From Paractinoplanes brasiliensis (GTDB lineage Bacteria > Actinomycetota > Actinomycetes > Mycobacteriales > Micromonosporaceae): a stretch of 64,000 bases of DNA. The stretch covers positions 5,252,001 to 5,316,000 of the forward strand of contig NZ_SNWR01000001.1 of NCBI RefSeq assembly GCF_004362215.1. Reading direction: 5' to 3'. Made by a program: the position numbers and the translations under genes. The notes under the pieces were generated by a model, which saw only the letters and a program-made list of their open reading frames with translations, was not told the DNA's origin and did no database searches. Below are positions 8,472-16,458 of the stretch, one piece after another. How positions within the stretch are numbered: the stretch's first letter is position 1; every line of letters starts with the position of its first letter.

Positions 8472-9083
8472 TCACCAGATGCGGAAGCGTCCATCGGTGC
8501 CGAGCAAGAAGGCGAACCGCTTGGCGCCAGCTCTGTCGAGTGCTTCGTTGCTGGAGTCGGCGGCGGCCTCCACTGTCGATCCAGCACGGCGCTGCCAGTA
8601 CGCAATCTGGGAGAGATAGCGCAGACGAACCAGGTGTGGGTGGCGATCGGCGATCATGCAGAGAAAATCATCGACATGGTGCACCTCGATGCCGGCGTCG
8701 ACCTGGTCGAGGCAGGCCTGGAAGTCGTTGATATCACTGTCGCTCGTGATGAGGATGTCGACTTCGCCGGCGTAGGCCGCTGCCAAGACATGGTGGTCGT
8801 TGGGATCCTGCGGACGAGGAACATCGTTCGGATTCCAGCTGGTGACCTTGGCTTCGGGGAAGTTCTGATCAAGCCGGTCGCGCCAACGTTCGATCTGTTG
8901 CTCGGGCGCATCCGGATATTTGCGGCGTAGGTGGTAGAAGGCCTCTGCCAGTACGGCCTCGCTCCAGCGCAATCTGAAGGCGGTGTGCTGACTGTCGAGA
9001 GCCAACATCACCAACCAGTCACGCAGGCAACGCGAGAAGAGAATGTTGGCATCCACGAACACTGCGAGCGACACCGGTAGCAC
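8472..9083 (-). CDS. PIN-domain protein, toxin of a type II toxin-antitoxin pair
   Basis: A 203-residue PIN-fold protein. Acidic residues expected in the metal site are visible: Asp11 (VFVDANILFS), Glu43/Glu48, Asp93/Asp96 (PQDPNDHHVLAAA) and Asp115/117 (TSDSDIND). PIN toxins are Mg-dependent RNases. It is longer than VapC (about 130 residues), with an extra 70-residue C-terminal region. It lies 46 bp downstream of an excisionase-HTH protein on the same strand, the usual antitoxin-first order. Start GTG 9083; a GTG at codon 4 is also possible. Confidence 0.87.
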   Translation of the reverse strand: MLPVSLAVFVDANILFSRCLRDWLVMLALDSQHTAFRLRWSEAVLAEAFYHLRRKYPDAPEQQIERWRDRLDQNFPEAKVTSWNPNDVPRPQDPNDHHVLAAAYAGEVDILITSDSDINDFQACLDQVDAGIEVHHVDDFLCMIADRHPHLVRLRYLSQIAYWQRRAGSTVEAAADSSNEALDRAGAKRFAFLLGTDGRFRIW

Positions 9084-9129
9084 CGTCGCAGGCTACCGAT
9101 GCCATTCCTTTGAAGCGACTATGTGAAGC

Positions 9130-9600
9130 TTATTCGTGAATGCCGAGTTCGTCCTGCTCGGCCATCAGCGCCTCGTAGGTGGCGCGTTGCTGGGCTATGC
9201 GACGGCGGCGGTAGGCGAGTGCGTCCTGCAGGGCCACCCGTCGATGAGTCCCCACCTTGTGAGACGGAATTTCGCCTCGGTCGAGCAGGCTCGTCAGCGT
9301 CGGCCGGGAGACGCCCAGTATCCGGGCGGCTTCGCTGGTGGTGAGTTCGCGGGCGACCTCGCTGACGACTACGCCGTCTCCACGGTCCAAGACAGCGCTG
9401 ATCTGCCTCAACAGATCCACCACCAGGTCTGGAACGGCAACATCGCCGGCGTGTCCGACCGTCAGGCGCACTTCCTCGCCCGGGGCTTCGGCGAGCAGTG
9501 CCAGAAGCGCCTTCAGGGAGGCGTGCTCAGGGCTCCCTTTCCGGTTGGCGGCCTCGGAAAGCTGGTGTGCCGTCGCAGCAAGTGTCGTTGCTGTGCTCAT
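9130..9600 (-). CDS. HTH (excisionase/MerR-type) antitoxin
   Basis: A 156-residue protein whose C-terminal half carries an excisionase-type HTH (LTTSEAARILGVSRPTLTSL, then the wing IPSHKVGTHRRV). The N-terminal half is helical and probably binds the toxin. It precedes the PIN gene on the same strand. HTH antitoxins paired with PIN toxins are known in actinobacteria. ATG 9600 was chosen; an upstream in-frame start at 9633 would add 11 residues unlike the family. An inverted repeat sits upstream at 9642-9658. Confidence 0.82.
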   Translation of the reverse strand: MSTATTLAATAHQLSEAANRKGSPEHASLKALLALLAEAPGEEVRLTVGHAGDVAVPDLVVDLLRQISAVLDRGDGVVVSEVARELTTSEAARILGVSRPTLTSLLDRGEIPSHKVGTHRRVALQDALAYRRRRIAQQRATYEALMAEQDELGIHE

Positions 9601-9641
9601 GGTCGACCCCTCGCTGCCGTGCCCGTGCGCCAAGCCTGCGT

Positions 9642-9658
9642 CACATTCGCAGTATGTG
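9642..9658. promoter_or_regulatory. CACAT-N7-ATGTG inverted repeat upstream of the antitoxin
   Basis: This inverted repeat lies 42 bp before the antitoxin start, inside a probable promoter on the minus strand (TTGCAC, 17-bp gap, CAGGCT). The next 50 bases are AT-rich compared with the rest of the window. Autoregulation by the HTH antitoxin or the toxin-antitoxin complex would use such a site. Confidence 0.4.
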
Positions 9659-9728
9659 CAACACGTTTAATTTATTTCACTTGGATACAGTCTAGCGGGC
9701 TCTGGCGCCAAGCGAGAACCAGCGCGGC

Positions 9729-10685
9729 TCATTCGGCTTCGCGGCGGGCTTTGGCTCGGCGTTTGCCCTCGTGCATGGCCTGCACCCGGGCTACGGGGAT
9801 CGTGCGGCCCTCCTCGATCAGGCCCGGGTCCAGCGGCTGCGGCGACGGCATCTCCGAAGCCCACGGGTCCTTGTCGCCCAGCAGGCCGGCCGCTGTGTGC
9901 ACGGTGAAGTCGCTGGGTTTGATGTCGTCGAGGTCGTCCCACGACACGGGGAACGAGACCGGCACCCCGGGCCGCACCCGGGGGCTGTAGGCGGCGACGA
10001 CCGTGGCGCCGCCGGAGCGGGTGGCGTCGAGGAAGACTTTGCCGTGGCGGTCGTCGCGGATGAAGGCGGTGGTGGCCAGGTCGGGGTCGAGGCGTTCGGC
10101 GCGGGCGGCCACGGCTCGGGTTGCGGCGGCGACCTGCTCGGGGTCGGACTCGCCGTCCAGCGGCACGAAGACGTGCACGCCCTTGGCGCCGCTGGTTTTC
10201 ACCGCTCCGGACATGCCGGCGCCTCGCAGGGCCTCGCGGACCAGGCGCGCGGCTCGCACGGCCAGCCGGAACGCGCCGCCCTCGGGTGGGTCCAGGTCCA
10301 TGATCAGGTGGGTGGGGGCGGTCGAGCCGGCGAGCATCAGGGCCGGGTGGTATTCGATGGCTCGCTGGTTGCCGAACCACAGCAGCGTACGGCGGTCGTT
10401 GCACAGCCCGTACGTGACCTCGCGGTGTGACGAGTCGGCCCACACTGTCGTCCGCGGCACCCAGTCGGGCGTGTATTTCGGCAGGTTCTTCTGCATGAAC
10501 TTGTCCTGCCCGCGCAGCAGCCGGATCACCGACAGCGGCCGGTCGTGCAGCACCGGCAGGATCCGCTCGCGGACGGCGTCCAGATAGTCGACCAGGTCAC
10601 GCTTGGTCGCGCCGGCACCCTCGAACAGCTCCTGGTCGAGGTTGGTCAGCTTGACGCCGTCGCGTTCCTCGGGCTTGTCTGCCAT
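9729..10685 (-). CDS. LigD-type DNA polymerase/primase domain protein (NHEJ)
   Basis: A 318-residue stand-alone polymerase domain of the archaeo-eukaryotic primase superfamily. The metal-binding aspartates are Asp130 and Asp132 in MDLDPPEG, the substrate motif TSGAKGVHVFVPL lies at 164-176, and the tail carries YSPRVRPG and the conserved PVSWDDL region. Such proteins fill or extend ends during Ku-LigD non-homologous end joining. Here there is no Ku, ligase or nuclease gene nearby, so it is a split, single-domain LigD. The start has CACGAT 6 nt upstream and may be leaderless. Confidence 0.93.
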   Translation of the reverse strand: MADKPEERDGVKLTNLDQELFEGAGATKRDLVDYLDAVRERILPVLHDRPLSVIRLLRGQDKFMQKNLPKYTPDWVPRTTVWADSSHREVTYGLCNDRRTLLWFGNQRAIEYHPALMLAGSTAPTHLIMDLDPPEGGAFRLAVRAARLVREALRGAGMSGAVKTSGAKGVHVFVPLDGESDPEQVAAATRAVAARAERLDPDLATTAFIRDDRHGKVFLDATRSGGATVVAAYSPRVRPGVPVSFPVSWDDLDDIKPSDFTVHTAAGLLGDKDPWASEMPSPQPLDPGLIEEGRTIPVARVQAMHEGKRRAKARREAE

Positions 10686-10703
10686 CCGCCCATCGTGCCG
10701 GAC

Positions 10704-11021
10704 TCAGCCCAGCTGGGCGACCCACACCGCGGGCAGAACCATCAAGAGCGTGAGGACCACGTACGCCGCCCCGAGGCCGAACCGGCGGCCATGAGTGGCT
10801 ACCACAGCGGCGGTGAAGGGCAGCAGCAGCGTGAGCGACGCGGCGACCGAGAGCACCTCGGTTTCGCGTTGACGGCCGGTGACCCCGTACGCGATGAGGA
10901 TGGGAACGATGACCGCCCAGCCCAGCGTGATGGCGGTGACCCGTAGCCCCACCTTGGCGTGGCGCTCTTCGTCGGACAGGTCCCTCTCGAGGGCGTACGC
11001 CATGCGCTCGGTGAAGCTCAC
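10704..11021 (-). CDS. Small membrane protein, three predicted helices
   Basis: About 105 residues with a charged amphipathic N-terminus (VSFTERMAYALERDLSDEER) and three hydrophobic helices. I do not recognise the family. GTG 11021 is preferred over the upstream ATG at 11045 because TAGGCT lies 7 nt before it, as at other leaderless genes in this window. It follows the sugar ABC operon terminator and precedes the LigD-like gene on the same strand, with an 18-bp gap to the latter. Confidence 0.65.
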   Translation of the reverse strand: MSFTERMAYALERDLSDEERHAKVGLRVTAITLGWAVIVPILIAYGVTGRQRETEVLSVAASLTLLLPFTAAVVATHGRRFGLGAAYVVLTLLMVLPAVWVAQLG

Positions 11022-11092
11022 ACCGTCGAGCCTAGTGGTGATCAAGTCCCCGCGTCTTTACCGCCGGGGATGGATTGACCGAACGGTGACCC

Positions 11093-11126
11093 GGCCCCCG
11101 GCACGCCGTTCGGCGCGCCGGGGGCC
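11093..11126 (-). terminator. Terminator hairpin after the sugar ABC operon
   Basis: A near-perfect 16-bp inverted repeat (GGCCCCCGGC, one wobble pair, then CGCCG) with a 2-nt apex lies 13 bp past the stop of the last permease gene. It has no U-run, as is common for actinobacterial terminators. Confidence 0.75.
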
Positions 11127-11138
11127 CTCCCGGCGGCG

Positions 11139-12026
11139 TCAGCTTTTGACCGAGCCCGCCATCAGGCCGCCGATGAACCAGCGACCCAGAAGCACGTAGA
11201 CGACCAGGGTCGGCAGCGACGTGATCAGCGCGCCCGCCATCGACGCGGCGTAGTCGGGGGACTGTGCGCCGGCCAGGGCGTTGAGAGCGATCGTGATCGG
11301 CCCGTTCCGGGTGTTGGACAGGAAGATCGCGAACAGGTAGTCGTTCCAGGCCGAGGTGAACTGCCAGATGATCGTCACCACGAAACCGGGGATCGAGATC
11401 GGCAGGATGATCCGGGTGAACGTGCGCAGGAGCCCCGCGCCGTCGACCCGGGCCGCCTCGATCAGCTCTTCGGGGACCGTGGTGGCGTAATAGTTCCGGA
11501 AGATCAGCGTGCAGATCGGGATGCCGTAGACGCAGTGCACGAACACCAGCGTCGTGATGCCCGGCGGGATCCCCAGGGTGGTGACGATCTCGCGCAGGGG
11601 GATCATGACTGCCTGGTACGGGATGAACATGCCGAACAGGATCAGCGTGAACACCACGTCGGCGCCGGGGAAGCGCCATCGGCTGAGCACGAAACCGTTG
11701 GCCGCCCCGATCAGCGACGAGATGATCGCGACCGGGATGGCCAGCTGGAATGTGCGGAAGAACGCGGGCTGCAACGCCGTCCACGCCTTCTCCCACGATG
11801 CCAGAGTCCACGTCTCGGGAAGGCTCCACTGGCTGGCCACGCCGATGTCCGAGCCCGACTTGAAGCTGGTCACGATCAGCACGTACATCGGCATCAGCAC
11901 GATCAGCAGGAAGAGCAGGGCCAGCGCGTACTTGATGATCGAACCCGGCCCGGTTCCCCGACGCGGTTTCCGTACGGGCTCCAGGCTCTCGACGGGAGGA
12001 GGCGCCTGGATCGACGCGGTCGTCAT
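11139..12026 (-). CDS. Carbohydrate ABC transporter permease (MalG-type)
   Basis: A 295-residue inner-membrane permease with six hydrophobic segments and the cytoplasmic EAA loop EAARVDGAGLLRTFTRIILP, which contacts the ATPase. The N-terminal 30 residues are a Pro/Arg-rich cytoplasmic tail. ATG 12026 has ACGAGGG upstream; an in-frame ATG at 12044 is possible. It is the last gene of the operon binding protein, MalF, MalG. No ATPase gene is present, which is normal for actinobacterial CUT1 sugar importers that share an MsiK-type ATPase. Confidence 0.93.
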   Translation of the reverse strand: MTTASIQAPPPVESLEPVRKPRRGTGPGSIIKYALALLFLLIVLMPMYVLIVTSFKSGSDIGVASQWSLPETWTLASWEKAWTALQPAFFRTFQLAIPVAIISSLIGAANGFVLSRWRFPGADVVFTLILFGMFIPYQAVMIPLREIVTTLGIPPGITTLVFVHCVYGIPICTLIFRNYYATTVPEELIEAARVDGAGLLRTFTRIILPISIPGFVVTIIWQFTSAWNDYLFAIFLSNTRNGPITIALNALAGAQSPDYAASMAGALITSLPTLVVYVLLGRWFIGGLMAGSVKS

Positions 12027-12090
12027 GCTGAGCCCTCGTTGCATGCTCTCCTGGCCCTGCGGACGCTCCGCTGACTCCGGTGCAGTGTGA

Positions 12091-12984
12091 TCATGCGTTC
12101 TTCTCCTGCCGGTTCGTGTAGATCAGGTACGGCACGATGACGACCGCCACTAGCAGCAGCAGGATGATCGAGATGGCCGCGGCCTTGGCGTAGTCGCTGG
12201 TCAGAAGCGTCTGCCAGACGTAGATGGCGGGCACCTCGGTGAGCCACTGCGGACCGGACACGCTCATGATCAGGTCGAACATCTTCATCGACATGTGCCC
12301 GATGATGATCAACGCGGACAGCGCGACCGGCGTCAGCTGAGGGAAGATCACGTTGCGGTACAGCCGGTACGTGCTCGCCCCGTCCATCGCCGCCGCCTCG
12401 CGCAACTCCTGCGGGATGCCCCGGAAGCCGGCCAGGAACAACGCCATCACGTAACCCGACAGCTGCCAGATCGCCGGGATCGCCATGGCCGCCATGCCCC
12501 AGTCCGGGTTGGTCCACCAGGTGTTCTGCAGAAAATCAAGACCCAGCCCACCCAGTACGGAATTCAGCCCGCCCGCGTTGTCGCCCGTGTTCGGGTTCAT
12601 CAGCCAGCGCCACACCACACCCGAGGCGACGAACGACACCGCCATGGGGAAGAGGTACACCGTACGGAAGAAGCCCTCGGCCCGGACCCCGCGTTCCAGG
12701 ATGAAAGCCCAGAGCAGGCCGAAGAACATGGCCCCGGCCAGGAACACGACCGTGAAGATGAGCAAGTTCCTGAGCGAGTGGGTGAACCGGTCGTTGATGT
12801 CGTTGGTGAACAGCTTCGTGTAGTTGTCGAGACCGACGAAGCCCTTCGACCCCAGAGCGTTGTGCTCGTCGGACACCGAGACCTTCGTCGTCCAGGCGAT
12901 CAGGCCGTAGACGAAGACGGCGAGCAGGATCAGCGACGGGGAGAGCAGCAGCAAGCCCGGTCCCCAGTGCCGGAGTCGGCGCAT
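12091..12984 (-). CDS. Carbohydrate ABC transporter permease (MalF-type)
   Basis: A 297-residue permease with six hydrophobic segments and the EAA loop EAAAMDGASTYRLYRNVIFP. It pairs with the MalG-type protein encoded 64 bp downstream to form the import channel. It follows the binding-protein gene, separated from it by a stem-loop at 13012-13041 that probably lowers expression of the permeases relative to the abundant binding protein. Confidence 0.93.
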   Translation of the reverse strand: MRRLRHWGPGLLLLSPSLILLAVFVYGLIAWTTKVSVSDEHNALGSKGFVGLDNYTKLFTNDINDRFTHSLRNLLIFTVVFLAGAMFFGLLWAFILERGVRAEGFFRTVYLFPMAVSFVASGVVWRWLMNPNTGDNAGGLNSVLGGLGLDFLQNTWWTNPDWGMAAMAIPAIWQLSGYVMALFLAGFRGIPQELREAAAMDGASTYRLYRNVIFPQLTPVALSALIIIGHMSMKMFDLIMSVSGPQWLTEVPAIYVWQTLLTSDYAKAAAISIILLLLVAVVIVPYLIYTNRQEKNA

Positions 12985-13011
12985 CAGGGCTCCTTGAGGA
13001 TCAACGCCGAA

Positions 13012-13041
13012 GATGGGGACGGCGTGCGGGCCGCCCCCATC
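13012..13041 (-). terminator. Intra-operon hairpin between binding protein and permease genes
   Basis: A 12-bp stem (GATGGGG and CGGC arms, one G-U pair in the minus-strand RNA) around a 6-nt loop. The position directly after the binding-protein gene fits the partial terminator or mRNA-stabilising hairpin common in sugar ABC operons. Confidence 0.65.
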
Positions 13042-13053
13042 CTCAGCTGGTGC

Positions 13054-14367
13054 TTACTTCTTGACGAACTCGGACGCGGCGGTGGCCATGGCCTTCTGCA
13101 GCTCGGCGACGTCCTGGTTGGTCGAGAACTTGCCGAGGGCGGAGTTGGCCGCGCCCTGCCAGCCCTGGGAGCAGGCCGAGCCGTGGGCGCAGGACGGGAC
13201 CTGCTTGAACGACTTCCAGTCGGCCATCGCGGCCTGCTGGTACTTCGGGTAGTCGCCCGGCGTGGCGTCAGTACGGGCCGGGATCGAGCCCTTGGTGGTG
13301 TTGAACGCCTTCTGGCCCGCGGCCGAGCCGACCGTCTTCAGCCAGCACTTGGTGCCCTCGGGGTTCTTGGCGCCCTTGGGCAGCACGAACGAGTCGGCCA
13401 GCCACTGGAAGGTGTCGCCGTTGCCCGGGAACGTGAACCACGCGTAGTCGGTGAACTTCTTGGCGTCCAGGTCGGCCGCCTCCCAGTCACCCATCAGCTG
13501 GTACGCCGCCTTGCCGTCCATGACCAGCTTCTCGGCGTCGGTCCAGTCGAGGGCGTCGCGGTCGGTGTTGGTGTACGTGAGCAGCTGCTTGAAGTCGTTG
13601 ATGGCCTTGGTGACGCCGGCGTCGTTCCAGTCGGTGGCGCCCGTCCACAGGCCGGTGAACTTGTCGGGGCCGAGGTCGGTGATGAGCACCGACTCGAACA
13701 GCATCAGCTGGGTCCAGTCCTTGCCGACCGCGAGCGGCGCCTTGATGCCCTTGGCCTTGACCTTGTCGAGGTCGGCGATGAAGCCGGCCAGGTCGGTCGG
13801 GTCCTTCGTGATGCCGGCCTCGGCGAGAACCTTCTTGTTGGTCCACACGACGTTGGCCCGGTGAATGTTCGCGGGCACCGAGTAGATCTTGCCCTCGACC
13901 GTCAGGTTGTCGATGAGACCCTGCGGGAACGCCTGCTTGAGGCCCCAGCTGTCGTAGTCGGCGCTGAGGTCCTCGATCTGGCCGGCGTTGATGTAGTCCT
14001 GCAGCTCGGCGCCGGCGTGCGCCTGGAACGTGTCCGGCGGGTCGCCCTGCTGCAGCCGGGAGGCGAGCACGGACTTCGCGTTCGCGCCGGCGCCACCGGC
14101 CACCGCGCCGTTCTCGAAGGTCTGCCCCGCGCAGTCGGTGCCGAACTGCTTGACCAGGCCGTCCAGACCGGCCTTCTCGCCGCCGTCGGCCCACCAGGTG
14201 AACACCTCCACCTTGGACGAGCCGGAGCCGCCGCCGCTGCTGTCGTCACTGGACCCACAGGCCCCGGCGGTCAGAAGCGCGGCGACACCGACGGCTGCGA
14301 CCGCAGCCCGTCGAGTGAAGCGCGTCCGGCCACCTCGCCCACCGTCCTTAACCGGCTTGAAGGCCAT
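13054..14367 (-). CDS. Sugar ABC transporter substrate-binding lipoprotein
   Basis: A 437-residue extracellular solute-binding protein family 1 member. The N-terminus has a twin-Arg-containing basic region and a hydrophobic helix ending LTAGAC, a lipobox with Cys as acylation site, followed by a Ser/Gly linker (GSSDDSSGGGSGSS). The mature part begins VEVFTWWADGGEKAGL, typical of oligosaccharide binders. ATG 14367 was chosen for the GGGAGAAA upstream; the frame is open further back. It is the first gene of the importer operon. The ligand is unknown. A LacI regulator at 16459 on the same strand could control it. Confidence 0.92.
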   Translation of the reverse strand: MAFKPVKDGGRGGRTRFTRRAAVAAVGVAALLTAGACGSSDDSSGGGSGSSKVEVFTWWADGGEKAGLDGLVKQFGTDCAGQTFENGAVAGGAGANAKSVLASRLQQGDPPDTFQAHAGAELQDYINAGQIEDLSADYDSWGLKQAFPQGLIDNLTVEGKIYSVPANIHRANVVWTNKKVLAEAGITKDPTDLAGFIADLDKVKAKGIKAPLAVGKDWTQLMLFESVLITDLGPDKFTGLWTGATDWNDAGVTKAINDFKQLLTYTNTDRDALDWTDAEKLVMDGKAAYQLMGDWEAADLDAKKFTDYAWFTFPGNGDTFQWLADSFVLPKGAKNPEGTKCWLKTVGSAAGQKAFNTTKGSIPARTDATPGDYPKYQQAAMADWKSFKQVPSCAHGSACSQGWQGAANSALGKFSTNQDVAELQKAMATAASEFVKK

Positions 14368-15196
14368 CCCGAATTTCTCCCATCGAAAGATTGACATCGT
14401 TGTCACGCGATGGGGAGTACCGTGCCGCCTGAACCGAACACGTGTCAACGCCTGTTTCCGTGTCGTTACGTGCGCCCTGTGTTGTTACCTGATCGTATGT
14501 CCGCTGACCAGCGGCTTCCTCAGTGGACGCGGTTCCTGTCGCGTCCGGCCGGAGGTTGCGGATGATCGAGGCGCCGGTGGTCAGTCGCGGGGCTCGGGGC
14601 AGGCGCCGGTTCGCGTCGGAGGCCCGGAAACCGTCGATGCTCAGGGCGGCGAAGCGTCGCGCCGCCTTGTCCCGGAGCCTGAGCGGCAATGACGACAGTC
14701 CACGACCCGCAAGCAGGACGAGCACGAGGTCGTCGACGACGAAATCACCACGCAGCGCGCCAGCGTCCTGAGCGCGTCCGACCAGCCCGGCGAGCATCCG
14801 CAGCAGCGACGCGCGGTGCGCGGCGAACATGTCGACGTCCGGGGCAGCGGCCATGAAAGCCTCGGTGAAGCCGTGGTTGCGCGCGTTGAGCACGGTGAGT
14901 CCTTCGATGACCGAGCAGAAGCCAAGCCATGGGTCCTCGGCCGCGCAACCGCCCTCGACGATGCCCCGGCAGGCCCGCACCTCGTCGGCGAACGCTGCCT
15001 CGACGAGCACCTGCTTCGTCGGAAAACGCCGGTAGAGGGTCGCGGGACCCACTTCCGCGCGACGAGCGACCTGGCGCATGGTGACCCCGAGGCCCTGCTC
15101 GGAGAACAACACGCGAGCCGATTCAAGAACTCGATCGCGGTTCTCGCGCGCGTCGGCGCGAAGCGGGCGAGGCAGGTGAGGCACGTGCTCGCTCAT
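14348..15196 (-). CDS. TetR-family regulator with an unusual C-terminal extension
   Basis: The 282-residue reading begins with a normal TetR HTH (residues 20-65, VTMRQVARRAEVGPATLYRR) and a regulatory domain of usual length ending near residue 200. Another 80 residues, Thr/Arg-rich and without obvious fold, then run through the neighbouring promoter and 20 bp into the binding-protein gene. The extension probably reflects a lost stop codon or a sequence error. ATG 15196 follows a purine-rich GGAGGAAG stretch. It diverges from the oxidoreductase gene around a perfect palindrome, its probable operator. Confidence 0.85.
   Translation of the reverse strand: MSEHVPHLPRPLRADARENRDRVLESARVLFSEQGLGVTMRQVARRAEVGPATLYRRFPTKQVLVEAAFADEVRACRGIVEGGCAAEDPWLGFCSVIEGLTVLNARNHGFTEAFMAAAPDVDMFAAHRASLLRMLAGLVGRAQDAGALRGDFVVDDLVLVLLAGRGLSSLPLRLRDKAARRFAALSIDGFRASDANRRLPRAPRLTTGASIIRNLRPDATGTASTEEAAGQRTYDQVTTQGARNDTETGVDTCSVQAARYSPSRDNDVNLSMGEIRDGLQAG
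14419..14448 (-). promoter_or_regulatory. Promoter of the sugar ABC operon
   Basis: On the minus strand TTGACA (14443-14448) and CACGGT (14419-14424) are 18 bp apart, about 50 bp before the binding-protein start. An ACACGTGT palindrome overlaps the -35 and may be an operator. The stretch lies inside the C-terminal extension of the TetR reading frame. Confidence 0.5.
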
Positions 15197-15215
15197 CCTT
15201 CTCACTTCCTCCAAG

Positions 15216-15231
15216 TGGACGCCGGCGTCCA
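15216..15231. promoter_or_regulatory. Perfect 16-bp palindrome, probable TetR operator
   Basis: TGGACGCCGGCGTCCA is exactly self-complementary and lies between the divergent TetR (start 15196) and oxidoreductase (start 15282) genes. TTAGCGT follows directly and may be the -10 of the oxidoreductase. Size, symmetry and place fit a TetR operator controlling both genes. Confidence 0.75.
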
Positions 15232-15281
15232 TTAGCGTCCCCAACGGTACGACGTCGGCGGCGCCGGAAATGGAGACAATC

Positions 15282-16244
15282 GTGCGAGCAGTGGCAATCC
15301 AGGCTTTCGGGGACCCCGGTGGCATGGCGACGATCGAGGTCGCCGAGCCCCAGGCAGGCCCCGGGCAGGTGGTCATCGAGACCGAGGCGATCGGGGTCGG
15401 CGGGGTCGATGCCGTCATCCGCCGCGGGACCCTGGGCGGCTACGGTTTCACGACCGGACTGATTCCGGGCAGCGAGGTCGCCGGGCGGGTGACGGCGGTC
15501 GGAACCGACGTCGACCAGTCCTGGCTCGGTCGCCGCGTGTGGGCGTTCACCGGAACCGGCGGCGGATACGCCGAGCAGGCCCTCGCCCGGGTCGGCGACG
15601 TCGTCGCCCTCCCCCACGACCTGAGCTCCATCGACGCGGTGACTCTCGGAAGTGCGGCCCCCGTCGCACATTTCGCACTCACCCACGCGCATTTCGCCCC
15701 GGGTGAGTCCGTGCTCGTGCGCGGTGCATCGGGCAGCATCGGCATTGCGACCGTGGAGATCGCCGCACGCGGCGGGGCGGAAGCGATCGCGGTCACGACG
15801 TCATCGCCCCAGCGCGGGAACCTGCTTCGTGGGCTGGGGGCGACCCACGTCCTCGACCGCTCCGGGGCGGGGGGCCCGGCAACGCCGCAAACCTACGACG
15901 TCGTCATCGACATCGTCGGTGGACCCGGCCTGCCGAGCTTCATCGACCGGCTCGCGCCGAACGGGCGCATGGTGGTCGTTGGCGTGGTGGCCGGGATGCC
16001 ACCGACGGACTTCGGTATGCGTCTGATCGCCGGCTTCCAGCAATCCCGCTCGCTGGCCACGTTCAGTCTCGACACTGTTCCGGTCGCCGCCAGGGACACG
16101 GTCCGCGTGGAGCAGTTCGCCGCTGCCGCCAGAGGCGAGTTGCATGCCGTCGTGCACGCCGTCCTGCCCCTGAACCAAGCCGCCGAGGCGCATCGAAAGA
16201 TGGACGCCGGCGAAGTGTTCGGGCGTATCGTCCTCACCCCCTGA
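15282..16244 (+). CDS. Zinc-independent quinone oxidoreductase-like dehydrogenase
   Basis: A 320-residue medium-chain dehydrogenase/reductase. The GroES-like N-terminal domain includes the IPGSEVAGRV segment, and the NADPH-binding Rossmann domain starts at VRGASGSIGIATVEIA. The Cys/His ligands of zinc alcohol dehydrogenases are absent, so it belongs to the quinone-reductase (QOR) branch that reduces quinones or enones with NADPH. GTG 15282 is preferred to ATG 15270 because GGAG lies within the latter's first codons at proper distance from the GTG. It is probably induced when the divergent TetR protein releases the palindrome at 15216. Confidence 0.9.
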   Translation: MRAVAIQAFGDPGGMATIEVAEPQAGPGQVVIETEAIGVGGVDAVIRRGTLGGYGFTTGLIPGSEVAGRVTAVGTDVDQSWLGRRVWAFTGTGGGYAEQALARVGDVVALPHDLSSIDAVTLGSAAPVAHFALTHAHFAPGESVLVRGASGSIGIATVEIAARGGAEAIAVTTSSPQRGNLLRGLGATHVLDRSGAGGPATPQTYDVVIDIVGGPGLPSFIDRLAPNGRMVVVGVVAGMPPTDFGMRLIAGFQQSRSLATFSLDTVPVAARDTVRVEQFAAAARGELHAVVHAVLPLNQAAEAHRKMDAGEVFGRIVLTP

Positions 16245-16458
16245 CTCCTTGCGGAACTGACCAGGCTGATCTCCGCGCCCCGTTCACTGAGCCCACCAAC
16301 GCTGATCCGACGAGAACCGCCGACTGCAGCGAGACAACATCCAGCACTGTGGGCTGCGGGCTTGGTTGGTGTCCGGGGGCACGCCGGCGGTGTACGGGGT
16401 GTGCCGATGGTTGAACACGCCGGTGGGCGCCGAGGCGGCGTGGGTGGTTGGCGGGAGG

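Noticed and set aside
12295..14394. A 699-codon plus-strand frame over the permease and binding-protein genes
   Set aside because: The opposite strand carries classic ABC importer subunits with motifs in order; this frame has none.
16245..16458. Possible small gene between the oxidoreductase and the LacI gene
   Set aside because: Short frames only, with no start signal or recognisable protein; treated as intergenic.
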